Counted from the first letter of the stretch, positions 35,187 through 44,957 are shown. The stretch: 64,000 nucleotides of DNA from Alistipes sp. (GCA_017463615.1 JAFTOU010000016.1:62001-126000), one strand, 5' to 3'. A program made the numbers and translations. The notes: generated from the letters alone by a model not told the origin.

Positions 35187-35274
35187 TACGCAGAAAGCGT
35201 GTACCACCGCTTTTTGAAAAAAGCGGCACCAAAAACTTTCGGAGAAACTTCGTTTCTCTTCTATTCGCTGCGTA
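35187..35274 (+). repeat. Multi-hairpin repeat element at the peptidase 3' end
   Basis: Outer arms TACGCAG (35187-35193) and CTGCGTA (35268-35274). Inside are two hairpins: CCGCTTTTT/AAAAAGCGG (35207-35226) and GAGAAAC/GTTTCTC (35242-35258). The first can also serve as a terminator. It begins two bases after the stop codon and runs directly into the next element. Confidence 0.75.
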
Positions 35275-35383
35275 AATAGGCGTTGTCTGCGACAATACAA
35301 AAACAGCTACAGCACTTCACTTTCAAGCCAGCTTGAGTGAGTGCTGTACCTATTTTAGTATCCTTGCGGATACCAGCCTATTT
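35274..35383. repeat. Cloverleaf-type repeat element with its own sequence
   Basis: Outer arms AAATAGGC (35274-35281) and GCCTATTT (35376-35383). In order inside: small hairpin GTTGTC/GACAA(T), central stem ACAGCACT..CACT / AGTG..AGTGCTGT (about 35309-35347), and small hairpin GTATCC/GGATAC (35359-35373). The layout is that of the elements near 1.3, 7.4 and 61.8 kb, but the sequence is unrelated. The remaining bases to 35460 hold an AGCCAATGGCC/AACAGC run and no gene. Confidence 0.8.
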
Positions 35384-35461
35384 CCGAATAAAAGTTATAC
35401 TGCGTCAGCCAGCCAATGGCCAATAGCTAACAGCTAACAGCCAAAAAATTACCCTTTTTCA

Positions 35462-35491
35462 TTGTAGTTTCGCTATAATTTTATACTTTTG
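35462..35491 (+). promoter_or_regulatory. Promoter of the lipoprotein-DUF5723 pair
   Basis: TTG (35462-35464), 19-base spacer, TACTTTTG (35484-35491), 26 bases before the start codon. Confidence 0.7.
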
Positions 35492-35516
35492 TATAGAAAA
35501 TAATCACCAAAAGTTT

Positions 35517-37862
35517 ATGAAAAGGCTATTTTACATTATCGTGGTTCTGCTCTCTGTCGGCTGCGTAGATAGAGAGATAGACCTTAGCAAGGTTGAGGGT
35601 AATATAGGCATAAATGCCGACGATTTGACCTTCCCGCTCGCATATATGCCTGAGCGCACGCTGGAGTCTATAATCCAGAAGGCGGAGCTTACAGACACCT
35701 TTGTGGCTGACCCTACAACGGGCGACTACTCCATCAGCTACAGCGCAGATAATCAGAGCATTAACATTGACGGTGCGGATGGCAACTTTGTACTGCCAGC
35801 CAAGGAGTTTAACATCACGCTGGACTATCCGACATTCACCATTCCGGACTACAACTGCGACATTGAGGCGCTATGTTATATCGGCGGAAACCTCAACGAC
35901 AGCGAGCTGTTGATTGGTCAGACAGTAAACTCCGTAGCGGGTATAAAGGTCACTGGTCAGAAGAGTGGCACTACGGGTTATACTGCAGAGGTAGAGCTGC
36001 CCGACTACATTGAGCACATTGAGCGCATCTACATTGCCCACCCTGAGAATCTGCCAGGTGCACCTGTGGTAGGTCTATTTGACTTAGGTTCGTTGGGCGA
36101 CATCAACGGCGGTGGCTCGGTAACCATAGAGCTGAAAGTACCTGACGGTTACGAGATTTACGACGAGCAGCTAAACCCTATTCAGGACAACATCTACCGC
36201 ATAGAGAATAGAGCCATTGCGGTGGGCGAGCACACCGTTTCGTTTACGATGTATGTTGGCAGCGTGATAAATCAGCAGCAGGCTGTGGGTGGTCAGCTGA
36301 TAGTTCCAGAGCAGATAGAGTATACCATCTCCTACGACCTTGTCTCTGCCGAGGGTACGGTGACCATTGCCGACCTTCCGACACTGAGCCTGAGTGGTAC
36401 ATTTGAGTGCGAGGATGTAGATATCGTTCTGGGACAGATGGAGCTTTTCCAGCAGATGAAGATGGTGAGCAATGTAACGATAGACTCGTTCAACCAGAGC
36501 ATCAAGAGCATCAAGAGCGTAGATATGAGCAGTGGCGATATAACGCTCTATATCAACGGCTTGAACGACTGGAGCGAGGATGCAGTGATGGCAGATGTGC
36601 CTAACAGCATACTGGTAGATGTAGTTCTGCCACAGACTCTCAAGGTGTCGTCTAAGGATGAGAAGGTTACGGTTAATAGCGACACAAACACCCTCTCCGC
36701 CACCCTTGCACAGCTGCAGTATGGCGTTACGCTTAACATAGACAAGCTGGACTTCGGCAGCGAGGGCATTGCTCCAACAGCAGATGGCAAGATTAACATC
36801 CCACTTGAGATATCCCTCGGTGCAAACCTTGAGCAGGGTACTAAAGTACGCCTGAGCCACCTACAGTATACGGGCGGTCTGAACATCAGCGCTGGCTACA
36901 ACCAGGCAGAGCTTACAGCTGCAACAGTGACGGGTCGTGTAGATTACAGCCACAACGAGAGCATATCTATAGAGGTTGCCGACCTTGGCGAGGATATAGA
37001 CATAGAGGTTGAGGGTCTGGGACTGAGCCCAGTGATTGACTTCTGGTTGGCAAATTCGCTGACGCTGCCACTCTATGTAGAGGCTACCCTATCGCCAGTG
37101 CGCGACGGCGAAGTTATTGGCGCTCAGAGCGTTGCGCTTGACCGCTTTGAACTTCAGCCTGCAAGTGTAGGTGCAACAGCGACGGAGATTGTACCTACGA
37201 CCACAAAGGTACGCATAGCCAACAATGCCGAGGCGGAGCAGGGGGTAGTAGCTATCGCTTGCGACTTTGAGCAGCTCTTCAAGGGCGGTATTCCGGAGCA
37301 GCTGCAGGTAGACCTCTCGGTGGCAACCGACGCTGAGACGGATATGTCGTTAGTGCTGGCGCAGTACTACCCTATCACATACGGCTACGGACTCAATATG
37401 CCATTGGCATTTGGCTCGGCGTTAGACATCAAGTACACCGGCTCTGCCGACGGCATTGGTCAGACGGTGAGCGAGATGGAGATGGAGCTGAGCGTGAGCG
37501 GCAAGGCGGCGATTATCTGCGAGGTTGAGAACTCCACACCGCTGAACCTTGAGCTCTCGCTTGAGCTACTTGACATCAATGGCGCTGCGACCGACATACA
37601 GATTATACCTGTGGGCGAGCCTATGGTCAAGGGTTCGGCAGATGGCAAAACGCCTCAGACGAGCAGCGTGACCTTTGAGCTTCGCTCTACAGACAACAAT
37701 ATTCTGGACGACCTTGAGGCGGTGGAGACGCTGCGTTACACCCTCAAGACGACAAGTGCTGCCGATGGCGTTGCGCTCAATCGCAGTCAGACCATTGCGG
37801 CTACATTTGCACTCAATGTAGATGGTAATGTGAATATCAATATTACAGGCGAGACATTATGA
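35517..37862 (+). CDS. Large lipoprotein of unknown function
   Basis: A 781-residue lipoprotein (MKRLFYIIVVLLSVGC; Cys16) made almost wholly of beta-rich sequence rich in Ile, Val, Asp and Thr, with no Cys after the first and few Pro. It shows recurrent two-strand patterns but no domain I recognise with certainty. It starts with DREIDLSKVEGNIGINADDLTFPLAYM, a pattern also found in other Bacteroidetes lipoproteins of this size. It overlaps the following outer-membrane gene by four bases, so the two products probably form one envelope complex; this is inference. Confidence 0.75.
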   Translation: MKRLFYIIVVLLSVGCVDREIDLSKVEGNIGINADDLTFPLAYMPERTLESIIQKAELTDTFVADPTTGDYSISYSADNQSINIDGADGNFVLPAKEFNITLDYPTFTIPDYNCDIEALCYIGGNLNDSELLIGQTVNSVAGIKVTGQKSGTTGYTAEVELPDYIEHIERIYIAHPENLPGAPVVGLFDLGSLGDINGGGSVTIELKVPDGYEIYDEQLNPIQDNIYRIENRAIAVGEHTVSFTMYVGSVINQQQAVGGQLIVPEQIEYTISYDLVSAEGTVTIADLPTLSLSGTFECEDVDIVLGQMELFQQMKMVSNVTIDSFNQSIKSIKSVDMSSGDITLYINGLNDWSEDAVMADVPNSILVDVVLPQTLKVSSKDEKVTVNSDTNTLSATLAQLQYGVTLNIDKLDFGSEGIAPTADGKINIPLEISLGANLEQGTKVRLSHLQYTGGLNISAGYNQAELTAATVTGRVDYSHNESISIEVADLGEDIDIEVEGLGLSPVIDFWLANSLTLPLYVEATLSPVRDGEVIGAQSVALDRFELQPASVGATATEIVPTTTKVRIANNAEAEQGVVAIACDFEQLFKGGIPEQLQVDLSVATDAETDMSLVLAQYYPITYGYGLNMPLAFGSALDIKYTGSADGIGQTVSEMEMELSVSGKAAIICEVENSTPLNLELSLELLDINGAATDIQIIPVGEPMVKGSADGKTPQTSSVTFELRSTDNNILDDLEAVETLRYTLKTTSAADGVALNRSQTIAATFALNVDGNVNINITGETL

Positions 37863-39208
37863 AACGACTAATAGTAACCATCGTAGCACTCTGTGCCCTC
37901 ACTGCTGCCTCGGCACAGATGCGCACATCATACTTTATGGAGGGCTCGTACTTCCGTACAGACCTAAACCCTGCCCTTGCACCTACGCGCAGCTACATAG
38001 CACTGCCCGTAATGAGTGGTATGGGAATGGGTATGAACAACAACTTCCTCTCCGTAGACAACTTCATCTACAGCCGCGAGGGTCAGACCGTAACGGCATT
38101 GGATAGTCGCGTGGAGAGCAGCGAATTTCTGAACAAGCTCCCGCAGCTGGGACATCTTAGCCTCAATAGCAACATCAACATCCTCGGCGTTGGTTTCTAC
38201 ACCAAAAAGATGTTCTGGAACTTCGGCATAAACGCCCGCATAGGTGTAGACTTTACCGCTGGCAAGGAGCTATTCTCGGCACTCAAGAATCTGGGAAATC
38301 ACACCTACGACCTTACCACCGTGGGCGTTGATGGCTCGGCATACACAGAGGTATACCTCGGCTTCAACCGCAGGGTGACAAAGTGGATGGCTATCGGTGC
38401 TCGCGTGAAGGGTATTGTGGGCATTGCCAATGTCAATGGCTCGGTTACCAGCGGCAACTTCAACATCACCAAGAGCGAGGTTGTAGGTAATGTATACGGT
38501 CAGCTGCGCGGTAGCTGTATGATGATTAACTCCAACTACACCCGTGGAGAGATAGAGGACACCTCGGAGCTATTCCTGGAGGAGTTCAACCCGAAGGATA
38601 TCGGCAAGAGTTGGGGTTTGGCTGTAGACTTTGGTGCTGAGGTTCGCCTGCTGAGCGACCACCTGCGCCTGAGCGTTGGCGTTACCGACCTCGGCTTTAC
38701 CAAGTGGTCAAGCAGTGGCGCTGCGGCGGCGGAGTTTAACTACGGATTTAAGTATCGCGGTATGAATATAGATACGGGCGAGTGGGACGCTGAGGCTGAT
38801 GGTGGCCTTACGATGACAGAGCCTATGGGCTACACCCGTCGCCTGAATGCTACGCTCAATATCGGTGCGGAGTACAATATTCTGAACAACCATATCGCCT
38901 TCGGTCTGCTCTCGCATACGGAGTTCCGCCAGCTCTATACCCTCTCGGAGCTTACCGCCTCGGTAAACTTCCGCCTGGGCAAGGTCTTTACCACCACGCT
39001 GAGCCACACCTTCTGCGGTCGTAACCGTCCGGGCATCTTCGGCTTTGCGCTCAACCTGCACACCGCGGGTCCAAACCTCTTCTTCGGTGCCGACTATATA
39101 GATACATCCTATGTCGCTGCCGGTCAGGCTATTGCGCCTAAGTTCCAGAAGTCGTTTAACTTCTATATGGGCATGGGACTCAATATCAGCAAGTACAAGA
39201 GGTACTAA
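37859..39208 (+). CDS. DUF5723-like outer-membrane beta-barrel protein
   Basis: A 449-residue protein with a signal peptide (MKRLIVTIVALCALTAASAQ) and alternating hydrophobic residues throughout, with aromatic residues at likely strand ends. The sequence FMEGSYFRTDLNPALAPTRSYIALPVMSGMGMGMNNNFLSVDNFIY resembles the DUF5723 family near its start. It should be an outer-membrane barrel. No enzymatic role is visible. It is the partner of the preceding lipoprotein (ATGA overlap). Confidence 0.75.
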   Translation: MKRLIVTIVALCALTAASAQMRTSYFMEGSYFRTDLNPALAPTRSYIALPVMSGMGMGMNNNFLSVDNFIYSREGQTVTALDSRVESSEFLNKLPQLGHLSLNSNINILGVGFYTKKMFWNFGINARIGVDFTAGKELFSALKNLGNHTYDLTTVGVDGSAYTEVYLGFNRRVTKWMAIGARVKGIVGIANVNGSVTSGNFNITKSEVVGNVYGQLRGSCMMINSNYTRGEIEDTSELFLEEFNPKDIGKSWGLAVDFGAEVRLLSDHLRLSVGVTDLGFTKWSSSGAAAAEFNYGFKYRGMNIDTGEWDAEADGGLTMTEPMGYTRRLNATLNIGAEYNILNNHIAFGLLSHTEFRQLYTLSELTASVNFRLGKVFTTTLSHTFCGRNRPGIFGFALNLHTAGPNLFFGADYIDTSYVAAGQAIAPKFQKSFNFYMGMGLNISKYKRY

Positions 39209-39221
39209 TCAGCCATCGGCT

Positions 39222-39266
39222 AAAAAAATGGGTTGTCCAATAAGTCTACGGACAACCCTATTTTTG
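39222..39266. terminator. Bidirectional terminator between convergent genes
   Basis: GGGTTGTCC (39230-39238) / GGACAACCC (39250-39258) with AAAAAAA on the left and TATTTTTG on the right can terminate both flanking genes. Confidence 0.85.
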
Positions 39267-39281
39267 TTAGACAGCTTCTTT

Positions 39282-40436
39282 TTACTCTTTATAGAGGAGG
39301 TATTTGGCTCTCAGGAGTTTGAAGTGCTCAACATCCTGCTGCCAGCGCGCGCGAATTTGAGCTGCGCTCTTGCCCTCCATAATCATCGTGCGGATATAGT
39401 CCACGCCGACGAGCTTCTCAAAGAATGGAGTGAAGAATTTTTCGCCTAAGCCTGTGCGGTTGTAGGCGTCAATGATATACTCAAGGTTAAAGCCGTTGCG
39501 GATAATCGCCTCATCGTCCACGCCTCGCAGGTCTACGCCATAGCAGAGCTGGTCCTTGAGCGGTGGATTCTTTGCCCCTGCTACCGAGCGCGGCGTGAAG
39601 CTATAGCTGCACCCCTGCATCTGGGGGTGTCCGTACATCTCAAATGGTGCATCTGTACCCCTGCCGAGCGAGCAGGCTGTACCCTCAAAGAGGCAGATAG
39701 ACGGGTAGAGGTATATGGCGTGCTGACTCTTGAGGTTTGGCGATGGAGATACAGGCAGCGTATAGCGGCTCTGGTGCGTATATCCAAGGCAGGTAATAAC
39801 CTCTGTATCAGCCTTTTTTATCCACCCCTCGCCTATTGCCATAACGGCAATCTCGCCCATCGTAAGGCCGTGCACTACGGGTATTGGCAGTGCCCCCACG
39901 CCCGACTTGTAGCGCATATCTAACACCGGACCATCAACATACATACCGTTAGGATTTGGGCGGTCAAGGATGATTACCTTGCGACCAAAGTCGGCGCAGC
40001 GGTTGATAACATCAATCATCGTGATGTAGTAGGTGTAGAACCGCAGCCCCACATCCTGCATATCCACCACCATAACATCAAAGGCAGCCATCTGCTCGTC
40101 CGTCAGGCGACGACCCTTAGCCGAGTAGAGCGACCATATCGGCACACCCGTACGGCTATCTACCGACGAGGCTACCTTCTCGCCCGCATCGGCAGTACCA
40201 CGAAAACCGTGCTCTGGCGAGACGATACCCACAAGGTTCACCCCCTTAGCCACAAGCATATCCACAAGGTGAGTCTCCCCCACCATCGCCGTATGATTTG
40301 CCAGCACCGCCACGCGCCTACCATCCAACGATGGCAGGTATCGCTCCACCTGCTCCGCACCGACAACTATCTGCGCCTCAGCCGCGGTACACGATATACC
40401 AAGCAGTGCTAAAAGTGTGATTATCAGCGTTTTCAT
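39282..40436 (-). CDS. namZ: NamZ-like exo-beta-N-acetylmuramidase (DUF1343)
   Basis: A 384-residue secreted protein (signal MKTLIITLLALLGISCTAAEAQ). The family hallmarks are VAVLANHTAMVGETHLVDML, GIVSPEHGFRGTADAGEKV, MVVDMQDVGLRFYTYYITM, ILDRPNPNGMYVDGPVLD and EGTACSLGRGTDAPFE. DUF1343 proteins include the Tannerella exo-muramidase NamZ, which removes terminal MurNAc from peptidoglycan fragments. A Cys16 could make it lipid-anchored (GISC). It overlaps prfB by four bases (ATGA), so it is co-transcribed with translation-termination factor 2. Confidence 0.88.
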   Translation of the reverse strand: MKTLIITLLALLGISCTAAEAQIVVGAEQVERYLPSLDGRRVAVLANHTAMVGETHLVDMLVAKGVNLVGIVSPEHGFRGTADAGEKVASSVDSRTGVPIWSLYSAKGRRLTDEQMAAFDVMVVDMQDVGLRFYTYYITMIDVINRCADFGRKVIILDRPNPNGMYVDGPVLDMRYKSGVGALPIPVVHGLTMGEIAVMAIGEGWIKKADTEVITCLGYTHQSRYTLPVSPSPNLKSQHAIYLYPSICLFEGTACSLGRGTDAPFEMYGHPQMQGCSYSFTPRSVAGAKNPPLKDQLCYGVDLRGVDDEAIIRNGFNLEYIIDAYNRTGLGEKFFTPFFEKLVGVDYIRTMIMEGKSAAQIRARWQQDVEHFKLLRAKYLLYKE

Positions 40437-41543
40437 TGCCCACCGAATTGCATCAGATATGATTTAATAAAGGCATCCAAGTCGCCATCCATCACCGCAT
40501 CCACATTGGAGGTCTGATGACCTGTGCGGTGGTCCTTCACGCGCCTATCATCAAAGACATAGGAGCGAATCTGCGAGCCCCACTCAATACGCTTCTTCTC
40601 CGCCTCAATGGCAAGGCTCTTGGCCATACGCTTATTGAGTTCATACTGATAGAGCTTACTGCGCAGGATGCGCATAGCGTTCTCCTTGTTCATCAGCTGC
40701 GAGCGAGTCTCCTGATTCTCAATAACATACTTAACCTCCTCGCCCGTATCTTCGTCCGTAAAGCTATAGCGCAGGCGCGCCGCTGTCTCCACCTTATTGA
40801 CATTCTGACCACCCGCGCCCGAGCTACGGAAGGTCTCCCAGACAACCGCTGCAGGGTTTACCACAACCTCTATGCTATCGTCCACAGCGGGAGTTACAGC
40901 CACCGAGGCGAATGTGGTCTGGCGCTTATTGTTGGCATTGAAAGGCGAGAGTCGCACCATACGATGCACACCATTCTCGCTCTTGAGGTATCCGTAGGCA
41001 AACTCGCCCTCCACCTCCATCGTGCAGGACTTCACTCCCACCTCGTCGCCAGCCTGATAGTCAAGCATCTTGACCTTATATCCGTGCGCCTCGCACCAGC
41101 GGGTGTACATACGCAGGAGCATAGATGCCCAGTCCAACGCCTCCGTACCACCAGCACCGGCGTTGATATCTACAATCGCGCCCATCTTATCCTCCTCGCC
41201 GCGGAGCATATTGCGCAGCTCTAACGCCTCAATCGCCTCTACAGCCTCGGCACAGAGCGCCTCAAACTCCTCCTCTGTAGCAATTCCCTCGGCGATGAAG
41301 TCAGGCATCATCTCCGCCTCCTCCACCTTCGCCGCCACAGCGTCAAAGTCCGTAATCCAGCTCTTTATGCCAGCCACCTTCTGCAGCTGACGCTGCGCCG
41401 CCTCGGGATTATCCCAAAAGTCGGGCTCAAGAGTCTTCTCCTCCTCATTCTGGAGGTCTATTCTCCGACTCTCGATGTCAAAGACACCTCCTCAGCGTAT
41501 CCAGACGCCTTATAATATCCTTAAGTGTTTCACCTTGTACCAT
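40433..41543 (-). CDS. prfB: Peptide chain release factor 2 with programmed +1 frameshift
   Basis: Reading frame 0 starts at the ATG at 41543 (MVQGETLKDIIRRLDTLRRCL) and meets TGA at 41480-41478. The site CTT TGA C preceded by AGGAGGTGT is the classical RF2 autoregulatory frameshift: the ribosome shifts +1 on CTT and continues DIESRRIDLQ ... to the stop at 40433. The product is 369 residues with GGQ (SSGAGGQNVNKVETA) and the RF2 anticodon-like region. RF2 levels set the shift frequency, because scarce RF2 pauses at TGA. The gene is followed by namZ and preceded by the methyltransferase 12 bases upstream. Confidence 0.95.
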
Positions 41544-41555
41544 ATTGCTTATATC

Positions 41556-42089
41556 TTATCTGTTCCAAAATTTCTCAAAAAAGCGCCAGAGCACTACGCC
41601 GCCGCAGACTGAGACATTGAGCGAGTGCTTTGTGCCCGCCTGGGGGAGTTCTATAGCGCCATCGCACATATCCACAACGGCTTGGTCTACGCCCAGAACC
41701 TCATTGCCAAAGACAAGGGCATACTTTTTGGACATATCTACATCCAGCTTATCCAGCATCGTAGCGCCCACAACCTGCTCAATAGCCACAACAGTATAGC
41801 CCTGCTGCTTAAGCAGTTCCACAGCCTCCGCGGTTGTTGCACTGTGCTCCCACGCCACAGTAAACTCTGCGCCGAGCGAGGACTTATGAATATCGCGCGA
41901 AGGGGGCGTAGCCGTAATGCCGCAGAGCACTATCTTCTCAACGGCAAAGGCGTCGCCAGTGCGGAAGAAAGCTCCCACATTTTGTGCCGAGCGGACATTG
42001 TCCAAAACAACCACTACGGGCATCTTCTCCATAGCCGAAAACTCCTCTGCTGAGGGTCTTCCGAGCTCTTGATTTGTAATTTTTCTCAT
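41556..42089 (-). CDS. TrmH/SpoU-family RNA 2'-O-methyltransferase
   Basis: A 177-residue SPOUT methyltransferase that uses S-adenosylmethionine to methylate a tRNA or rRNA ribose. The knot motifs are VVVLDNVRSAQNVGAFFRTGDAFAV (motif 1), ALVFGNEVLGVDQ (motif 2) and IELPQAGTKHSLNVSVCGGVVLWRF (motif 3). It lacks the N-terminal substrate-binding domain of RlmB, so the target site is unknown. It lies 12 bases upstream of prfB on the same strand. Confidence 0.9.
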   Translation of the reverse strand: MRKITNQELGRPSAEEFSAMEKMPVVVVLDNVRSAQNVGAFFRTGDAFAVEKIVLCGITATPPSRDIHKSSLGAEFTVAWEHSATTAEAVELLKQQGYTVVAIEQVVGATMLDKLDVDMSKKYALVFGNEVLGVDQAVVDMCDGAIELPQAGTKHSLNVSVCGGVVLWRFFEKFWNR

Positions 42090-42162
42090 ATATGGTGCAA
42101 AAATAAAAAATTTTATCTATTTTTGACAGATATTTGGGACATTAGTTTGTTTTAGTACAAAA

Positions 42163-43230
42163 ATGGGTAGAAAATTCGCCATACTGATTCTTTCGCTCTT
42201 TGCCGCAGGTACGCTGTCGGCACAGCAGCTCTTCTTTGACGGGGAGCTCTCTACCCACTTTGACAATACCGAGTATACGGGCAGTGGCCTGGGCGACTCG
42301 CGCACCATCTTTGCCGTAAGGGTTGCGCCGACTTTGGGCTACCGCTTTGAGGGCAACCACAGCGTAGTTTTGGGTGCAGACCTACTCAAGGACTTTGGCT
42401 CAAGTAGTTTTATTGACGCTACAAAGCTGATTGCCTACTACCAGTACACTGACAATCGTTGGGGAGCCAATGCAGGTATCTTCCAGCGCGACAAGTTGGT
42501 GGGCAGCTACTCGCGCGCCTTCTTCAGCGATGCGTATCTAATCTACAACCCACTGATTCAGGGCGTTACGGGTCGCTACACGGGCAAAAACTCCTTTGCC
42601 GAGATTGCGGTAGACTGGGAGGGACTCTATGCCACCGACACGCGCGAGAAGTTCCGCGTACTGCTCGCGGGGGGGGGAGAATTTGCAGATATATGCTATG
42701 CTGGTGCGGCATTCTCTATGCTCCACTTCGCCAATCAATCGACCTTTCAGGGTAATGTGGTAGACAACCTGCTGCTCAACCCCTACATAGGAGTCCGCTT
42801 CAACGCATTCTTTGACTTTGACATCCGTCTGGGAGCACTCGTCTCAGCGCAGCGTGACCGTCGCACAGATAGCGGCTGGGATATACCTGCAGGTGGCGAG
42901 CTGTACCTCCGATTTAGTCGTTGGGGTGCATATATAGAGAACAACCTCTATGTAGGCGCGGGGCTTACACCATACTACAACACCGTTGGCAAGGAGGGTC
43001 TACCCTATGCCGACAATCTATACGCTTGCGACCCATTCTACGGCACGCAGCACAAACTCTACAACCGCACAGGCATAGGCTACAGCCGCTCCTTTGCGGG
43101 TGACAGAGTGGCGGTAAAGGCCGAGATGGTATTGCAGTGTGACGGGCAGAAGCTCTACTGCCAGCAGTTGGTTGGCATATCGGCAAAGATTTGCCCAGTA
43201 TTATACGACAAGAGAAACCATAAAAAATAG
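42163..43230 (+). CDS. Outer-membrane beta-barrel protein of unknown function
   Basis: A 355-residue protein with a signal peptide (MGRKFAILILSLFAAGTLSAQ) and alternating amphipathic strands rich in Tyr, Phe and Gly (GYRFEGNHSVVLGADLL, AYYQYTDNRWGANAGIF, LYLRFSRWGAYIENNLYVGAGL). I predict an outer-membrane barrel. Codons for AGGGE include a run of nine G residues at 42669-42677; a slip there would frameshift the gene. It ends five bases before glnS. Confidence 0.7.
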   Translation: MGRKFAILILSLFAAGTLSAQQLFFDGELSTHFDNTEYTGSGLGDSRTIFAVRVAPTLGYRFEGNHSVVLGADLLKDFGSSSFIDATKLIAYYQYTDNRWGANAGIFQRDKLVGSYSRAFFSDAYLIYNPLIQGVTGRYTGKNSFAEIAVDWEGLYATDTREKFRVLLAGGGEFADICYAGAAFSMLHFANQSTFQGNVVDNLLLNPYIGVRFNAFFDFDIRLGALVSAQRDRRTDSGWDIPAGGELYLRFSRWGAYIENNLYVGAGLTPYYNTVGKEGLPYADNLYACDPFYGTQHKLYNRTGIGYSRSFAGDRVAVKAEMVLQCDGQKLYCQQLVGISAKICPVLYDKRNHKK

Positions 43231-43235
43231 AAATT

Positions 43236-44957
43236 ATGACCGAGACAACAGAAGTTAAGGAGAGATTGAACTTCATTGAGGAGATTATTGAGCAGGATAT
43301 TGCTAACGGCCAAACCCGCGTACAGACCCGATTCCCGCCAGAGCCAAATGGCTATCTGCACATCGGTCACGCAAAGGCTATCTGCTTGGACTTTGGCGTA
43401 GCAGCTCGCCACGGTGGAGTATGCAACCTCCGCTTTGACGATACAAACCCTACCAAAGAGGATATGGAGTATGTAGAGGCTATCAAGGAGGATATCCAGT
43501 GGCTCGGCTTCCAATGGGGTAACGAATACTACGCTTCTGACTACTTCCAGCAGCTGTGGGACTTTGCCATCCAGCTTATCAAGGAGGGCAAGGCGTACAT
43601 TGACGAGCAGACCTCGGAGCAGATTGCCGAGCAGAAGGGCACACCTACTCAGGGGGGCGTTGAGAGCCCATATCGCAACCGTCCGATAGAGGAGAGCCTT
43701 GAGCTGTTTGAGAAGATGAACCGCGGCGAGATTGAGGAGGGCAAGATGGTGCTGCGTGCCAAGATTGACATGGCAAGCTCGGATATGCACTTCCGCGACC
43801 CTATCATCTACCGCGTAGTAAAGCATCCGCACCACCGCACAGGAAACACCTGGAACGCATATCCGATGTACGACTTCGCACACGGACAGAGCGACTACTT
43901 TGAGGGTGTAACCCACTCGCTCTGCACCCTTGAGTTCGTGCCTCACCGTCCACTCTACGACCTATTTGTAGATTGGGTAAAGGGTGGTAAGGACTTGGAG
44001 CACAACCGTCCACGCCAGTATGAGTTCAACAAGCTGAACCTCAACTACACCCTTATGAGCAAGCGTAACCTGCTTATCCTTGTTCAGGAGGGTCTTGTAA
44101 ATGGCTGGGATGACCCTCGTATGCCGACACTCTGCGGTTTCCGCCGTCGTGGTTACTCGCCAGAGTCTATCCGCGGCTTTGTAGATAAGATTGGCTATAC
44201 CACATACGACGCGCTCAACGACTTCGCACTGCTTGAGAGTGCTGTGCGCGAGGATCTGAACAAGCGCGCAACCCGCGTGAGTGCCGTCCTTGACCCAGTG
44301 AAGCTGGTTATCACCAACTACCCAGAGGGTCAGGTGGAGGCTATGGAGGCGATAAACAACCCTGAGGATGAGAACTCGGGCACACACACCATTGAGTTCA
44401 GCCGCGAGCTGTGGATTGAGCGCGACGACTTTATGGAGGATGCTCCGAAGAAGTACTTCCGCATGACCCCAGGTCAGGAGGTGCGCCTCAAGAACGCATA
44501 TATCGTAAAGTGCACCGGCTGCGACAAGGACGAGAATGGAAACATCACCACCGTATATGCCGAGTACGACCCAGAGACCAAGACCGGTATGCCAGGTAGC
44601 AACCGCAAGGTTAAGGGAACTATCCACTGGGTGAGCTGCGACCACTGCATCAAGGCCGAGGTACGCCTCTACGACCGCCTGTGGACCGTTGAGAACCCAC
44701 GCGACGAGATGGCTGCCATTCGCAAGGAGCAGAACTGCGGCGCACTGGAGGCTATGCAGCAGATGATAAACCCATCTTCGCTCACAGTGCTTACCAACTG
44801 CTATGTGGAGAAGTACCTTGCCGACACCACTTCGGGCCACTACCTGCAGTTCCAGCGCATCGGCTACTTCTGCCCAGATAAGGACTCCACCCCAGAGCAC
44901 CTTATCTTCAACCGCACCGTAACCCTGAAGGACTCCTGGGCAAAGATGAATAAGTAG
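43236..44957 (+). CDS. glnS: Glutaminyl-tRNA synthetase
   Basis: A 573-residue class I synthetase that charges tRNA-Gln. RFPPEPNGYLHIGHAKAICLDFG contains the HIGH motif, and LMSKR is the KMSKS-type signature, followed by the beta-barrel anticodon-binding domains. The GlnRS type (rather than the bacterial GluRS type) is shown by RFDDTNPTKEDMEYVEAIKEDIQWLGFQW. Many bacteria lack GlnRS and use an amidation route. The length is standard, and no GatB-Yqey tail is present. Confidence 0.97.
   Translation: MTETTEVKERLNFIEEIIEQDIANGQTRVQTRFPPEPNGYLHIGHAKAICLDFGVAARHGGVCNLRFDDTNPTKEDMEYVEAIKEDIQWLGFQWGNEYYASDYFQQLWDFAIQLIKEGKAYIDEQTSEQIAEQKGTPTQGGVESPYRNRPIEESLELFEKMNRGEIEEGKMVLRAKIDMASSDMHFRDPIIYRVVKHPHHRTGNTWNAYPMYDFAHGQSDYFEGVTHSLCTLEFVPHRPLYDLFVDWVKGGKDLEHNRPRQYEFNKLNLNYTLMSKRNLLILVQEGLVNGWDDPRMPTLCGFRRRGYSPESIRGFVDKIGYTTYDALNDFALLESAVREDLNKRATRVSAVLDPVKLVITNYPEGQVEAMEAINNPEDENSGTHTIEFSRELWIERDDFMEDAPKKYFRMTPGQEVRLKNAYIVKCTGCDKDENGNITTVYAEYDPETKTGMPGSNRKVKGTIHWVSCDHCIKAEVRLYDRLWTVENPRDEMAAIRKEQNCGALEAMQQMINPSSLTVLTNCYVEKYLADTTSGHYLQFQRIGYFCPDKDSTPEHLIFNRTVTLKDSWAKMNK

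Noticed and set aside
40433..41377. prfB beginning at the internal MAGIKSW Met
   Set aside because: That start would discard about 55 residues of the RF2 N-terminal domain; the upstream frame with the CTT TGA C shift site restores them.
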